Shown piece by piece: positions 34,721 to 44,421 of a stretch of DNA of 64,000 nt. How positions within the stretch are numbered: the stretch's first letter is position 1; each line of letters begins with the position of its first letter. Under the pieces are notes generated by a model. That model made no database searches and was not told the DNA's origin. It saw only the letters and a list, made by a program, of their open reading frames with translations. Origin of the DNA: Saccharopolyspora erythraea (GTDB taxonomy: Bacteria > Actinomycetota > Actinomycetes > Mycobacteriales > Pseudonocardiaceae); the NCBI RefSeq assembly GCF_018141105.1, contig NZ_CP054839.1:6203411-6267410 (forward strand), read 5' to 3'. Both the position numbers and the translations under genes were made by a program.

Positions 34721-36724
34721 TCAGCGCAGCAAGTCCGGGTCACCGGGCCGGAATCCCCATCCGAGAGCCGCACCCAGCCGTTGAATGGCTGCCGCGTACT
34801 CCGCGGGCGGTCGGGTTGCCGCCCAGTGACACGGTCCACCGAGGCGTTCCGGGAAGCCGTAACCCCGTGTCATCAGCACGTCGATGTCACCGGGTCTGGT
34901 CGCTATTCCCTCGGCAAGCACCAACGCTGCCTCGTTCGCAGTGGCAGTCAGCACCCTTTCGACGATCTCCACCGTGCCGATCTCCCGCGGGGCGATCCCA
35001 TGGGCGGCGCGGGCCTCGGCAATCAACACCTCGGTGGCCGGGTCGTCGTAGGGGGTGCGATCCCCGGTGACGTACCGATACCAACCAGCGCCGGTCTTCT
35101 GCCCGAGCCTGCCTTTCTCCACCAACCGGTCGGCCAGGTCCGAGTACCGCTCGCGCGGCTCCCGGGCGGCGTCCCGCCGCCTGCGCGCATGCCAGGCGAC
35201 GTCGAGTCCGGACATGTCAGCCACCGCGAACGGGCCCATCGCGACGCCGACGTCGAGCAGCGCCTCATCCACCTGCCGCGGCGTCGCTCCCTCCTCCACC
35301 AGCAGCTCGCACTGGTGCCGGTACGCGGAGAAAATCCGGTTCCCTACGAACCCGTCGCAGACTCCGACGATCACCGGGAGCTTGCCCAGCAGGCGCGCCG
35401 CGGACAGTACGTGGTCCAGCGCGTCCTGGGAAGTCGCTCGTCCTCGCACGACCTCCAGCACGCCGGTGCGGTGCGCGGGAGCCAGGAAGTGCATGCCAAG
35501 CACTCGCTCCGGGTCGGCGACGGCGGTCGCCGCCAGCGCGTCGATGTCGAGGTAGGAAGTGTTGGTCGCCAGCGGCAGCCCTGGTCGGACGGCGCCGGCG
35601 ACCTCGCCGAGTACGGCGGCCTTCACGCCGCGGTCCTCGACGACGGCCTCCACCACCAGGTCCGCATCCGACAGCACATCTAGCGCGGTCCCGGTGCGCA
35701 GCCGGGCGGCGGCATCGCCTCCGGCACGCGCCACCTGGTCGGCGGCCCGCTCCAGCGCGGCCGGATCGCGGTCGACGAGGGCCACGTCGGCGCCGGCTGA
35801 GACGAAAGCCCGGGCTATGCCGGCACCCATCGTTCCGGCCCCGACCACGCCGACTGTCCGGATCGGACGCCCGACCTTGGGTCGTCCGGCCCGGGCGACC
35901 GCGGTTCGAGCGAAGAACAAGTGCCTTCGGGCGGCGGCCTCGGGCCCGCGCCGCAGCCGGGTGAACTCGGCGCGCTCGTGCCGCAGTGCCGCCGTCGCGG
36001 GTAGCACGGTCGCGGCCAGCACCGCACCTGCCGCGGCCAGGACGCCCGGGGTTGCTCCGTGCCGGGAGATCAGCCGACGGGCGGTTTCCTCGAACAGCAC
36101 CGGTTTCCCCGTCCGTGGCGGCAGGGTGCTGAGCACGCACTTGGCGGTGCTCCGGGCCGCGGCCACCGCGGCGTCGCGCAGCCGATCCGTGACGACCTCG
36201 TCGACCAGGCCGAGCTCGCCGGCCACCCCGACCGGGATCGGTTCGGCCGCAACCACCAGGTCGAGCAGGCGGTCGGGTTCCAGCAGCCGCACGCCGCGGA
36301 CGATCCCCCCGGCTCCCGGGATCATCCCGAGGCCGACCTCGGGCAGTCCGACCCGGCAGCCGGCGAGAGCGACCCGGCGGTCGCAGGCCAGGGCGAGTTC
36401 CAGCCCGCCGCCGAGGGTGGCGCCGGACAGCGCCGCGACCACAGGCCGCGGATGTGCCTCGATCGCGGCAAGGACCTCGGGTAGCTGCGGTTCCGGCAGC
36501 TCGTCGACGGAGAACTCGCGCAAGTCCGATCCGGACATCAGGTGCTTGCCCGCACCGATCAGAACCACGCCGGTCACCGTCTCGTCCGCGGCGGTCGCCC
36601 GCAGCGCGTCCAGCAGCCCGGCCCGGACCGCCGCCGTGCTCGCGTTCACCGGCGGGTTGTCGAGCACGACGACGGCGACATCGCCGTCGCGCTCGACACG
36701 CACCGGTCCCCGGTCGCCGCTCAC
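34721..36724 (-). CDS. Enoyl-CoA hydratase / 3-hydroxyacyl-CoA dehydrogenase fusion
   Basis: 667 aa, FadB/FadJ-like. The N-terminal crotonase domain has VVAALSGATLGGGLELALACDRRVA and GLPEVGLGMIPGAGG. The NAD domain follows (TVGVVGAGTMGAGIARAFVSAG, LVVEAVVED, GMHFLAPAH), then two C-terminal HCDH domains (FVGNRIFSAYRHQCELLVEEGA). The GTG start overlaps the stop of the acyl-CoA dehydrogenase gene (GTGA). It carries out hydration and oxidation of beta-oxidation. No thiolase gene is in the cluster. Confidence 0.92.
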   Translation of the reverse strand: MSGDRGPVRVERDGDVAVVVLDNPPVNASTAAVRAGLLDALRATAADETVTGVVLIGAGKHLMSGSDLREFSVDELPEPQLPEVLAAIEAHPRPVVAALSGATLGGGLELALACDRRVALAGCRVGLPEVGLGMIPGAGGIVRGVRLLEPDRLLDLVVAAEPIPVGVAGELGLVDEVVTDRLRDAAVAAARSTAKCVLSTLPPRTGKPVLFEETARRLISRHGATPGVLAAAGAVLAATVLPATAALRHERAEFTRLRRGPEAAARRHLFFARTAVARAGRPKVGRPIRTVGVVGAGTMGAGIARAFVSAGADVALVDRDPAALERAADQVARAGGDAAARLRTGTALDVLSDADLVVEAVVEDRGVKAAVLGEVAGAVRPGLPLATNTSYLDIDALAATAVADPERVLGMHFLAPAHRTGVLEVVRGRATSQDALDHVLSAARLLGKLPVIVGVCDGFVGNRIFSAYRHQCELLVEEGATPRQVDEALLDVGVAMGPFAVADMSGLDVAWHARRRRDAAREPRERYSDLADRLVEKGRLGQKTGAGWYRYVTGDRTPYDDPATEVLIAEARAAHGIAPREIGTVEIVERVLTATANEAALVLAEGIATRPGDIDVLMTRGYGFPERLGGPCHWAATRPPAEYAAAIQRLGAALGWGFRPGDPDLLR

Positions 36725-37902
36725 GACGCCGCCCGCTGCGGGAACCGGCGGCCGAAGATCTCCTCCGCGATCCGGTTCTTCATCATCTCCAGCGACCCGC
36801 CGGCGATCATCCAGCCGCGGGTGCGGCGCTGGCAGTACTCGACCAACGACTCGGTGCTGTAGCCCAGCGCGCCCATCATCTGCATCGCCGCGTCGGCCGC
36901 CTGGAATCCAGCGGTGTTGGCGGCGTACTTCGCGACGGTGGTCTCGTAGGCCGAAGGCAGCCCGCCCTCGGCGTTGGCCACCGCACGGGCGAGCAGGGCG
37001 TCGGCGGCGTCCAATGCGACAGCGGCCTCGGCGAACGTCCACTGCACACCCTGGAACTCGTTGAGCGTGCGGCCGAACTGGGTGCGGTGGGACACGTGCT
37101 CGCGGGCGAGGTTGAACGCGAGCCTGCCCAGTGCCAGTGAGCGGGAGGCGTTGCCGATGCGCTCGACGTTGAAGCCGCTCATCTGCTTCTTGAACCCGCC
37201 GGGGCCGAGCAGGATCCGCGACTTCGGGATGCGGCAGTCGTCGAAGTAGAGCTGAGCCCAGGTCTCGCCGCTCATGTAGGCCGACGGCTCGCCGACCTGG
37301 AAGCCGGGGTCACCGCGCTCGACCAGTACCGACCCGATGTTGCGGGTGCCGGGGCCGAAGCGGACGTAGACCAGGAACAGGGTGGCGTCCGCGCTGTGCG
37401 TGCCCCAGATCTTGGTGCCGTTGACGACGAGGGCGTCGCCGTCCTCCACAGCACTGGTGGTGAGTTCGGTGGCTGCCGACCCTGCCTCGGGCTCGCTCAT
37501 CCCGAGCGAGAGCAGACCTCGTCCGGCGAGGAGATCGGGCAGGTACTCCGCCTTCTGCTCTGTGGTGCCGAATTCGGCGAAGGTGCGGATCGCGCCGAAG
37601 TTGCCTGCCTGCAGGATGTCGGCGCTTTTCGGGCAGTGCTGGGCGACCGCCTGGATCACCGCGACCGCGGTGCCCAGCCCGGCTCCTTGTCCGCCGTCCT
37701 GCTCGGAGATCGTCAGGCCCAGCAGGCCTTGTTCCCCCAGCGTGGCAGCGATGTCCCAGGGGTAGCGCGGGTCGTGCGCCCGCTCCAGCGCGCCGGGGGC
37801 CAGGTGCCGCGCGGCGAACGCGTTGACCGAGTCGAGCAGGTCGTTGCGGGCCAGGTCGTCAGCGTCCGCACCGTCGGCCGGACGGTCGAGGATTGAAGTC
37901 AT
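36721..37902 (-). CDS. Acyl-CoA dehydrogenase
   Basis: 393 aa flavoenzyme. It has GLTISEQDGGQGAGLGTAVAVIQA, LGMSEPEAGSAATELTTSA, the FAD/substrate region RTQFGRTLNEFQGVQW, and the C-terminal GALGYSTESLVEYCQRRTRGW containing the likely base Glu. ATG 37902 is preceded by GGAAGG. It introduces the alpha-beta double bond used by the overlapping fusion enzyme downstream. Confidence 0.92.
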   Translation of the reverse strand: MTSILDRPADGADADDLARNDLLDSVNAFAARHLAPGALERAHDPRYPWDIAATLGEQGLLGLTISEQDGGQGAGLGTAVAVIQAVAQHCPKSADILQAGNFGAIRTFAEFGTTEQKAEYLPDLLAGRGLLSLGMSEPEAGSAATELTTSAVEDGDALVVNGTKIWGTHSADATLFLVYVRFGPGTRNIGSVLVERGDPGFQVGEPSAYMSGETWAQLYFDDCRIPKSRILLGPGGFKKQMSGFNVERIGNASRSLALGRLAFNLAREHVSHRTQFGRTLNEFQGVQWTFAEAAVALDAADALLARAVANAEGGLPSAYETTVAKYAANTAGFQAADAAMQMMGALGYSTESLVEYCQRRTRGWMIAGGSLEMMKNRIAEEIFGRRFPQRAAS

Positions 37903-37933
37903 TCTGGTGCCTTCCGTGGGCGTGGCGGCTGGT

Positions 37934-39094
37934 TCAGCCGATGAAGTCGAACTTCTGCTTCCACAGCTTTTCGTCGGCCTCCGCATGCCGGGCGAATCCG
38001 TCCTCGTCGAGCAGGTGGAAGCGCGGTGAGTCGGCCGTCGGCAGCTCGTATTCACCGGCGCGGACCGGACCGATGTCGGTGCGGACCGGGACGAAGCCTT
38101 GGGAGCCGACGAACTTCTGGCCGGCCTTGGACAGCGACCAGTTGGCGAACACCTGGGCGGCCGGGTTGTCGGCTCCCTTCGGGGTCAGCCCGAGCGGGCC
38201 TTCGGAGGCCGAGACACCTTCCTCCGGAACGACCAGACGGATGGGAGCACCGTGGCTCTGCGCGCCGAAGGCGTTGTTGAAGCTGACGGTCGCGATCGAG
38301 ATCTCGCCCCGGGCCAGGGCGTCCACTTCGGTCGACGTGGAGTTGAACACCCGGGGCTGCTGAGCAGCCAGGCGGTCGAGGTACTGCGGACCGAACTCCT
38401 CGATCTGGAACCGGGTGAGCGCCTGCAGGGTGCCGCCGGTGGTGATCGCGACGATCCCGAGCTGCCCTTCGTAGCGGGGGTCGGCGAGGTCCTCCCAGCC
38501 GTCCGGCGGATTCTGAGTGTGGATGGCGGAGTTGTAGGCCATCGCGTTCACGAAGTAGTAGGCCGGGAACCAGTTCGCGTCGACCGTGGCGCCCGCCGCG
38601 GCCAGCTTGTCGTGGAACGGCGTCCGGTAGGGCACGTACACCCCGGCCTCGCCGAAGTCGCGTGCGGTGCGCGGATCGGTCAGCCGGATCACGTCGGCCC
38701 CGAGACGACCAGCGCCATGCTCGGACAGCGCTCGCTCTGCGAGCTTGTTGTTCGGCAGCCGGGTCAGCTCGACCTGGATGCCGGTCTCCGCGGTGAACCG
38801 CGCCAGCGTGAGATCCTCGGCTTCCTTGCCCGCGGCCGAGTACAGCACCAGCTTCTTGCCCCTGGCGGCGTCGTAAAGCGCCTTGTCGGCGATCTTCTCG
38901 CCGTCGATGGTCAGGCCGTCGGTGGCGTCCACCTGCGCCGGGGCGAGCAGCTTGGCCGCGCGAGCAGCCGGTGTGTTGTGCACCGACCCTCCGCAGGCCG
39001 ACATCAGCAGGCTCACCACGACCAAGAGGGCCAGCAGCCCCGTGCTGCACACCCGGTGCGCTCCGCAGCGGGGGGACGTCGTCGTCTCAGGCAC
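37934..39094 (-). CDS. ABC transporter substrate-binding lipoprotein (Fe3+/family 1 type)
   Basis: 386 aa. The signal peptide LLALLVVVSLLMSAC ends in a lipobox Cys, so it is membrane-anchored outside the cell. The body (KLVLYSAAGKEAEDLTLARFTAETGI, ADVIRLTDPRTARDFGEAGVYVPY, WFPAYYFVNAMAYNS) is a family 1 solute-binding protein like iron(III), thiamine or putrescine binders. Placement inside a fatty-acid-type catabolic cluster suggests it imports an organic substrate. Its start overlaps the permease stop. Confidence 0.88.
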   Translation of the reverse strand: MPETTTSPRCGAHRVCSTGLLALLVVVSLLMSACGGSVHNTPAARAAKLLAPAQVDATDGLTIDGEKIADKALYDAARGKKLVLYSAAGKEAEDLTLARFTAETGIQVELTRLPNNKLAERALSEHGAGRLGADVIRLTDPRTARDFGEAGVYVPYRTPFHDKLAAAGATVDANWFPAYYFVNAMAYNSAIHTQNPPDGWEDLADPRYEGQLGIVAITTGGTLQALTRFQIEEFGPQYLDRLAAQQPRVFNSTSTEVDALARGEISIATVSFNNAFGAQSHGAPIRLVVPEEGVSASEGPLGLTPKGADNPAAQVFANWSLSKAGQKFVGSQGFVPVRTDIGPVRAGEYELPTADSPRFHLLDEDGFARHAEADEKLWKQKFDFIG

Positions 39095-40865
39095 CGTGGC
39101 CTCCCGGGCCCGCGCCGAACCGGCGGGGCAGGTAGCTGAGCAGGAACATGATCGCGCAGTAGATGAGCGCGGTGGCGGAGGCTTCGCTGAGCGCGCCGCC
39201 GTTCTCGAACTGGTCGTAGATCGCGATCGAGAGGATCTCGGTGTCGGAGGTGTAGAGGAACAGCGGCACGGTCAGCTCACGCATGCTCAGCATGAGCAGG
39301 AGGAGGAACGTGGACAGCACCGAGACCCGCAGCAGCGGCACGGTGATCACGGCGATCGCGCGACTGCGGCGCGCGCCGAGCATGACGGCGCTGTCCTCCA
39401 GGTCCCGGTCGGTGGCCCGGATCGAGGCGGCGATACCCCGGAACCCCTGCGGCATCTGAACCGCGACGAAGCCGATGATCAGCACCGCGAGCGTGCCGTA
39501 TACCGGCAGCGGCATGACAAGCCAGGTCCAGAGCAGGCCGATACCGAGCACGACGTGCGGGATGGCCAACGGGACCATCGACACGTTCTCCAACGCACCG
39601 CGACCGCAGGACTTGGTGCGGTACACCACGTAGCCGACCACGAAGGCCAGCGCAGTGCCGATGGCCGCGGCGGCGACCGAGACCACGACGCTGTTGGTGG
39701 CTGCCCCGAGGAACCCGTCGGAAGCCAGTGCTGTGGCGAACGAACTGGCGTCGAGCGCACCCGGCTCGGCGAGCTCGCCGAACGAGCTCATGTATGGCGA
39801 GCTCCGGACCGCCGACAACAGCAGTGCGAGCAGGGGCAGCACGATCGACAGCGCGAAGTAGCCCACCGCGACGACCAGCGCCGGGGTCCGCCAGCGGCCC
39901 AGCGCGATCGTGCGGGCCTTGACGCCCTTGCCCGACACCGTGGTGAACGAGCGGTTGGCCAGGTAGCGGCGCTGCATCCAGGTGACCGCCAATACCACCG
40001 CGACGAGCACGATCGCGATCACCGCGGCCTCGTTGCCCCGCGACGGGGTGGAATTCATGAGCTTGTAGATGAAGGTCGGGAGGGTGTCGATCCCGCCCGG
40101 GGTGGCCAGCACCTGCGAGACCGGGAAGTTCTCGAACACGAGCACGAAGATCAGCAGGCCGGATCCCAGGATGGCCGGCAGCGACAGTGGCAAGGTGATC
40201 GAGCGGATGGTGCGCCAGGTCGGGCTGCCGTGCACGCCGGCCGCGTCCTCGAGGTCGGGATTCATCAGCGACATCGAGCTGTGAATCATCAGGAAGGCGT
40301 AGGGCGCGTAGTACATCGCCATCACCACGACGACGCCGACGATGGTGTAGACGTTCACGACCGGTCCCGTCGCACCGAGGTCGCGGAACGCGACGTTGAT
40401 CAGCCCCGCGCCCGGGCTGGCCAGGATCGACCAGGCCAGCGCGCCCACGTAGGACGGGAGGAACAGCGGCATCAGGCCGATCAGGTAGAGGAAGCCGCGG
40501 GCTCTGGCGTCGGTCCGGGCGACGACGAAGGCGAGCGCCCCGCCGATCGCCAGCGCCAGCACCGTGGCGCCGACCGCGATGAGCAGCGAGTTGCCCGCCG
40601 CTATGAGCACTCCCTCAGCCGCGAGGACCCGCAGGTTCTCCAGCGTGAAGGCGAGCCCGGAGTTGCCCGGCCGGGGCACGTCGGTGGCGAACGCCGCCAC
40701 CACGATCAGCGCCGCGGGGACCAAGACCAGGAAGGAGATGAACGCCAGCAGCGGCAGCCCGAGGACCCGGGTTCGCAGCGGGATCGGATTGCGGTGTCTG
40801 CGGCGCGGCACGCCGGCATCCGGTGGGGCCGCCGCGGGGGCGGGTCTGGTCCGGGTCGTGGTCAT
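39087..40865 (-). CDS. ABC transporter permease, fused double domain
   Basis: 592 aa with two BPD_transp_1 domains in one chain, about 12 membrane segments, as in FbpB-type iron permeases. The first EAA loop is near DLEDAAGVHGSPTWRTIRSITLPLSLPAI and the second near DRDLEDSAVMLGARRSRAIAVITVPLLRV. The N terminus is cytoplasmic and Pro/Ala-rich. The ATG at 40865 overlaps the ATPase stop (ATGA). It forms one transporter with the neighbouring ATPase and binding protein. Confidence 0.92.
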   Translation of the reverse strand: MTTTRTRPAPAAAPPDAGVPRRRHRNPIPLRTRVLGLPLLAFISFLVLVPAALIVVAAFATDVPRPGNSGLAFTLENLRVLAAEGVLIAAGNSLLIAVGATVLALAIGGALAFVVARTDARARGFLYLIGLMPLFLPSYVGALAWSILASPGAGLINVAFRDLGATGPVVNVYTIVGVVVVMAMYYAPYAFLMIHSSMSLMNPDLEDAAGVHGSPTWRTIRSITLPLSLPAILGSGLLIFVLVFENFPVSQVLATPGGIDTLPTFIYKLMNSTPSRGNEAAVIAIVLVAVVLAVTWMQRRYLANRSFTTVSGKGVKARTIALGRWRTPALVVAVGYFALSIVLPLLALLLSAVRSSPYMSSFGELAEPGALDASSFATALASDGFLGAATNSVVVSVAAAAIGTALAFVVGYVVYRTKSCGRGALENVSMVPLAIPHVVLGIGLLWTWLVMPLPVYGTLAVLIIGFVAVQMPQGFRGIAASIRATDRDLEDSAVMLGARRSRAIAVITVPLLRVSVLSTFLLLLMLSMRELTVPLFLYTSDTEILSIAIYDQFENGGALSEASATALIYCAIMFLLSYLPRRFGAGPGGHGA

Positions 40866-41983
40866 GCGGCAACGACCTCCTGCGCGTCCGCCACGTGCTC
40901 TGGCAGCAACCGGACGGCGGGGGCTTCGACGCGGAGCGAGACCTCGGTCCCAGCGGTGAGCGTGCCGGTCGTGGGCGGCGGGCAGATCGCCTCCACCGCC
41001 AGACCGGCGCCGGTGCGCACGGTGCAGCGGATCGAAGCTCCCTGGAAGACCGCCACTTCGACGGTGCCGTGCAACCGGTTCATCGACGGCGGGTCGGTCT
41101 CCTCGGGAGTGCCGGCGTCGACGCGGACGTGCTCGGGCCTGATGCACGCGAAACGCGAGTCGGCGCCGCCGGCGCCGATGTCGTCGACCACCAGCTCCTG
41201 ACCGTGGCCGGCCAGAAGAACCCGGTTGCCCTCGCACTTCTCGACCTCGAAGACGTTGGTGACGCCGAGGAAACCGGCGATGGACGCGCTGGCCGGAGCG
41301 GCGTAGATCTGCTCCGGCGTGCCGAGCTGGGTGATCCGGCCGCCTTGCATGATGGCGATCCGGTCGGCGAGCGAAAGCGCCTCCTGCTGGTCGTGGGTGA
41401 CGTAGAGGCTCGTCAGACCGCGCTCGACCTGGATCCGGCGCAGCTCGACCCGCAACTCGTCGCGCAACCGCGCGTCGAGGTTGGACAGCGGCTCGTCCAG
41501 CAGCAGCACCGCAGGCTCCATGGCCATCGAGCGGGCCAGCGCGACCCGCTGCATCTGGCCACCGGAGAGCATGCTGGCCCCGCGCTCGCCCAGGTGACCC
41601 AGACCGACGACGTCGAGCACGCCGAGGGCCTTGCGCCGGGCCTCGGCCCGGCCGGCCCCCTTCATCTTCAGGGGGAACGCGACGTTGTCGAGCACGGTCA
41701 TGTGCGGCCAGACGGCGTAGGTCTGGAAGACCATGCCGACGTTGCGCTTGTGCGACGGGACCGACATCCCGCTCGCCCCGTCGTACACCGTCCGGTCGCC
41801 GATGGTGATCCGGCCGCCGGAAGGCGACTCCAGACCGGCGATGCACCGCATGGTGCTCGTCTTCCCGCACCCCGACTGCCCCAGCAGGACGACAGAACTG
41901 CCGTCGGGGATCGTCAGGTCCAGGTTCTTCACGGCTCGGTGCTCCCCGTAGGTGAGCTCCAGTGCTTCGACACCAACCCTCAT
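40862..41983 (-). CDS. ABC transporter ATP-binding protein (Fbp/Pot type)
   Basis: 373 aa. It has Walker A LLGQSGCGKTSTMR, signature MLSGGQMQRVALARSM, Walker B VLLLDEPLSNLDARLR and switch YVTHDQQEAL. The C-terminal ~130 residues form a TOBE/OB regulatory domain (FACIRPEHVRV). It energises import by the adjacent permease. It starts 48 nt after the MmgE/PrpD gene, so uptake and catabolism are co-transcribed. Confidence 0.93.
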   Translation of the reverse strand: MRVGVEALELTYGEHRAVKNLDLTIPDGSSVVLLGQSGCGKTSTMRCIAGLESPSGGRITIGDRTVYDGASGMSVPSHKRNVGMVFQTYAVWPHMTVLDNVAFPLKMKGAGRAEARRKALGVLDVVGLGHLGERGASMLSGGQMQRVALARSMAMEPAVLLLDEPLSNLDARLRDELRVELRRIQVERGLTSLYVTHDQQEALSLADRIAIMQGGRITQLGTPEQIYAAPASASIAGFLGVTNVFEVEKCEGNRVLLAGHGQELVVDDIGAGGADSRFACIRPEHVRVDAGTPEETDPPSMNRLHGTVEVAVFQGASIRCTVRTGAGLAVEAICPPPTTGTLTAGTEVSLRVEAPAVRLLPEHVADAQEVVAA

Positions 41984-42030
41984 TGGATGGCTCCTCGCAA
42001 GTGGTGCGGTCAGTCGTGGGGCGTGCTGGT

Positions 42031-43425
42031 TCAGCCGGCGACGAGCGCGCGGGACCGGATCGCGCGGTCGACGTCGGCCAGGAAGTCCAGCCCCTCGAAG
42101 GCCCGGACAGCGGTGATGAGGTCGGCGGTGGCGGCCGCGCCGACCACCGGTTCGCACAACCCGCGGACCTTGTCCTCGAGCGCCTCGTCGGACAGCGGGT
42201 TCGCCGGCTCGCCGTACGGATGCTGCACCCAGGTGGTGCGGGTGCGCCCGCTGGTGAACTCGACGGTGGTTCTCGCCGGGCGTCCGGACCGGGGGTAGGC
42301 GGCGTCGGCGTCTGGATCGACGGTCACCGAGACGCGGCCCATCAGAGCCCGGACCGCGGCGTCCTCGCGGGCAGCGGGCTCGAAGTCGGTCAGAGTCACC
42401 GCGCCCCTGGTGAGGGCGACGGCGACCGCGTAGGGCAGGCTCAGCTGCGCCTGCAGGATCGTGTCCAGGTCGGTCCCGGTGTGCCGGGCGGCGATCGGGA
42501 ACGTCTCGACCCGCACCGCGGCGATATCGGCCGGGTCGATCTCGTGCTCGCGACGCAGCCGCAGCGCACCGTCGATGGCACCGTGCAGGTGCCGACAGCA
42601 CGGGTAAGGCTTGACGTAGGTCTTCAGCACGACCCACTGCTCACCGAGTCCGTCGGTGACGCGCTCGGGGAACCATGCCTCCCCCACCGAACCAGCGTAG
42701 GCGGCGAAGTATCCGTCGGTGCCTTCCAGGACCGTGGTCGGACCGGTGAGTCCGGCGACGGCCAGGTCCGCTGCGGCGATACCGTCGCGGGCGGCCTTGC
42801 CCGGGTGGAAGCGCTTGACCTCGGCCGAGTCCCCGAGGAACTCGAACAGCCCGCCCGCGTGGGATCCGGCGATGCCGAGTGCGTGCGCGGTCTCGGTTTC
42901 CGACAGCCCGCGGAGCACGGCCGCCGCGGCGGTGGCGCCGAAGACTCCGCCCAGCGGGGTGTTGTGGAAGTGCCGGTTGCGGGTGGCCGGGTGGCCGGCG
43001 GCGGCGATCCGGCACGCGAGTTCCATGCCGATCGCGGCCGCGGTGCGCACGCGTCCGGCGTCGGCGCCGAGGCTCTGGCCCAGGGCGAACACCGTCGGCA
43101 GCACCACCGAGGTGGGGTGCATGCTGCCCGGGGTGTAGCCCTCGTCGGACTCGATGCCGTGCCCGTTGGTTCCGTTGACCAGCGCCGCACCCAGGACTGA
43201 CGACGCTCCGTGCCCGATCGCGGTCGCCGCGTCACCGGAGTAAAGGGCAGCCGTGTGCCGTGCGACAGCCCCGGACACCGGGCTCACCGAGCTGGCCACC
43301 ATGCCGCCCACCGCGTCGAGCGTCATCCGGCGCAGGTGGTGGTCGAGGTCGGCGGGCAGTGGCCGTGCCTGCTGCTCGACGATCCACTTCGCGACGTGCC
43401 GGGTCAGTCCCGCATGTGCGTCCAT
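42031..43425 (-). CDS. MmgE/PrpD-family protein
   Basis: 464 aa. Family members include 2-methylcitrate dehydratase, cis-aconitate decarboxylase and iminodisuccinate epimerase. Recognisable blocks are GTNGHGIESDEGYTPGSMHPTSVVLP, SHAGGLFEFLGDSAEVKRFHPGKAA, GLTGPTTVLEG and VKPYPCCRHLHGAIDG. It is the first gene of the leftward cluster 43425-34721 and lies across the operator from the GntR gene. Which isomerase, lyase or dehydratase reaction it performs is not deducible here. Confidence 0.88.
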   Translation of the reverse strand: MDAHAGLTRHVAKWIVEQQARPLPADLDHHLRRMTLDAVGGMVASSVSPVSGAVARHTAALYSGDAATAIGHGASSVLGAALVNGTNGHGIESDEGYTPGSMHPTSVVLPTVFALGQSLGADAGRVRTAAAIGMELACRIAAAGHPATRNRHFHNTPLGGVFGATAAAAVLRGLSETETAHALGIAGSHAGGLFEFLGDSAEVKRFHPGKAARDGIAAADLAVAGLTGPTTVLEGTDGYFAAYAGSVGEAWFPERVTDGLGEQWVVLKTYVKPYPCCRHLHGAIDGALRLRREHEIDPADIAAVRVETFPIAARHTGTDLDTILQAQLSLPYAVAVALTRGAVTLTDFEPAAREDAAVRALMGRVSVTVDPDADAAYPRSGRPARTTVEFTSGRTRTTWVQHPYGEPANPLSDEALEDKVRGLCEPVVGAAATADLITAVRAFEGLDFLADVDRAIRSRALVAG

Positions 43426-43483
43426 GCACTTCTCCCGCTCAATGTGCTCGGGCCGCCCTCGTTGGCGGCTGCAGAGAAGCTAC

Positions 43484-43500
43484 ATACTCTATAGAGTGTT
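43484..43500. promoter_or_regulatory. GntR-type operator, copy 2 (perfect palindrome)
   Basis: ATACTCTATAGAGTGTT, containing the perfect 12-bp palindrome ACTCTATAGAGT, in the gap between the divergent MmgE/PrpD and GntR genes. Its near-copy at 33745 suggests that one regulator governs both divergent promoters. Confidence 0.75.
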
Positions 43501-43591
43501 GTCCATGGATACCGGTCGGCTACCGTCGGGTAGTCGATAGCCCATAGACTGTCGAACCCTGATCACCGACCGACGCGCAGAAGGGCGGCAC

Positions 43592-44293
43592 ATGACCATC
43601 GGCAACGCGGACTCCCCGCCGCAGAGCCGCACGGCCTGGGTCGCCGAGCGGATCCGCGAGGACGTCGCCGCCGGCACCATCCGGCCCGGCGAGCTGATCA
43701 AGCAGACGGTGCTGGCCAAGCGGTACGGCGTCAGCCCCACCCCCGTCCGGGAGGCGCTGCGCATCCTGGAGGCGGACGGCATGATCGTCTACTCCACGCA
43801 CAAGGGCGCCACGGTCCGGGAGATGACGCCGGAGACCGCGGCCGACCTCTACCGGCTGCGCGCCGCCGTCGAATCCGTGGCCGCCGGGATGGCGGTCGAG
43901 CGCATGACCGCCGAGGGACTTCAGGAAATCGAGAGGCAGCACGCCGAGATCGACCGGGCGGTGCGCGAGGGAGCCGCACCCGCCGAGCTCTCACGTCTGA
44001 ACAAGCAGTTCCACTTCTCGATCTACGCGCGGTCCTCGCCGCTGGTCCTGCAGTACGTCGAGGCCCTGTGGGTGCGCTTCACCCCGCCCGCGACCGTGTG
44101 GGGCAGCGAGGACGCCGCCATGGCACTGCAGCGCGACCACGACGCGATTCTGAAGGCCGTGCGAAAAGGTGACGCGGAAGCCGCCGCCAGGCTCACCGCC
44201 GAACACGTGCGGCACGCCGCGGCCATCCGCGACTCGAACCCGCAACTGCGGGCCGCAGGCGGACAGGACCGGGAGGACCTCACCGGCCTCTGA
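43592..44293 (+). CDS. GntR-family regulator (FadR/FCD subfamily)
   Basis: 233 aa. The winged helix is GELIKQTVLAKRYGVSPTPVREALRILEADG. The C-terminal FCD domain has likely metal-binding residues in LNKQFHFSIY, LQRDHDAIL and TAEHVRHAAAI. FCD regulators bind small organic acids. It is divergent from the catabolic/transport operon, with the palindromic operator between, so it is the obvious regulator of the 31.5-43.4 kb cluster. AAGGG lies before the ATG. Confidence 0.92.
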   Translation: MTIGNADSPPQSRTAWVAERIREDVAAGTIRPGELIKQTVLAKRYGVSPTPVREALRILEADGMIVYSTHKGATVREMTPETAADLYRLRAAVESVAAGMAVERMTAEGLQEIERQHAEIDRAVREGAAPAELSRLNKQFHFSIYARSSPLVLQYVEALWVRFTPPATVWGSEDAAMALQRDHDAILKAVRKGDAEAAARLTAEHVRHAAAIRDSNPQLRAAGGQDREDLTGL

Positions 44294-44421
44294 GCCCGCA
44301 CGCACCTGATCTCTGGGTCGACGGCCTCATCGGCCTCACGATGGCGCCGTTGTCGTTTCCGACCTCACAGGGCTACGTTTCGTTTCCGCGTGCCCAATTT
44401 CCAGTGTGTGGAGCGGCCTCG

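Noticed and set aside
39087-41870. 927-aa open frame over permease and ATPase genes
   Set aside because: The first ~330 residues are a shadow frame of the ATPase gene; the permease begins at ATG 40865.
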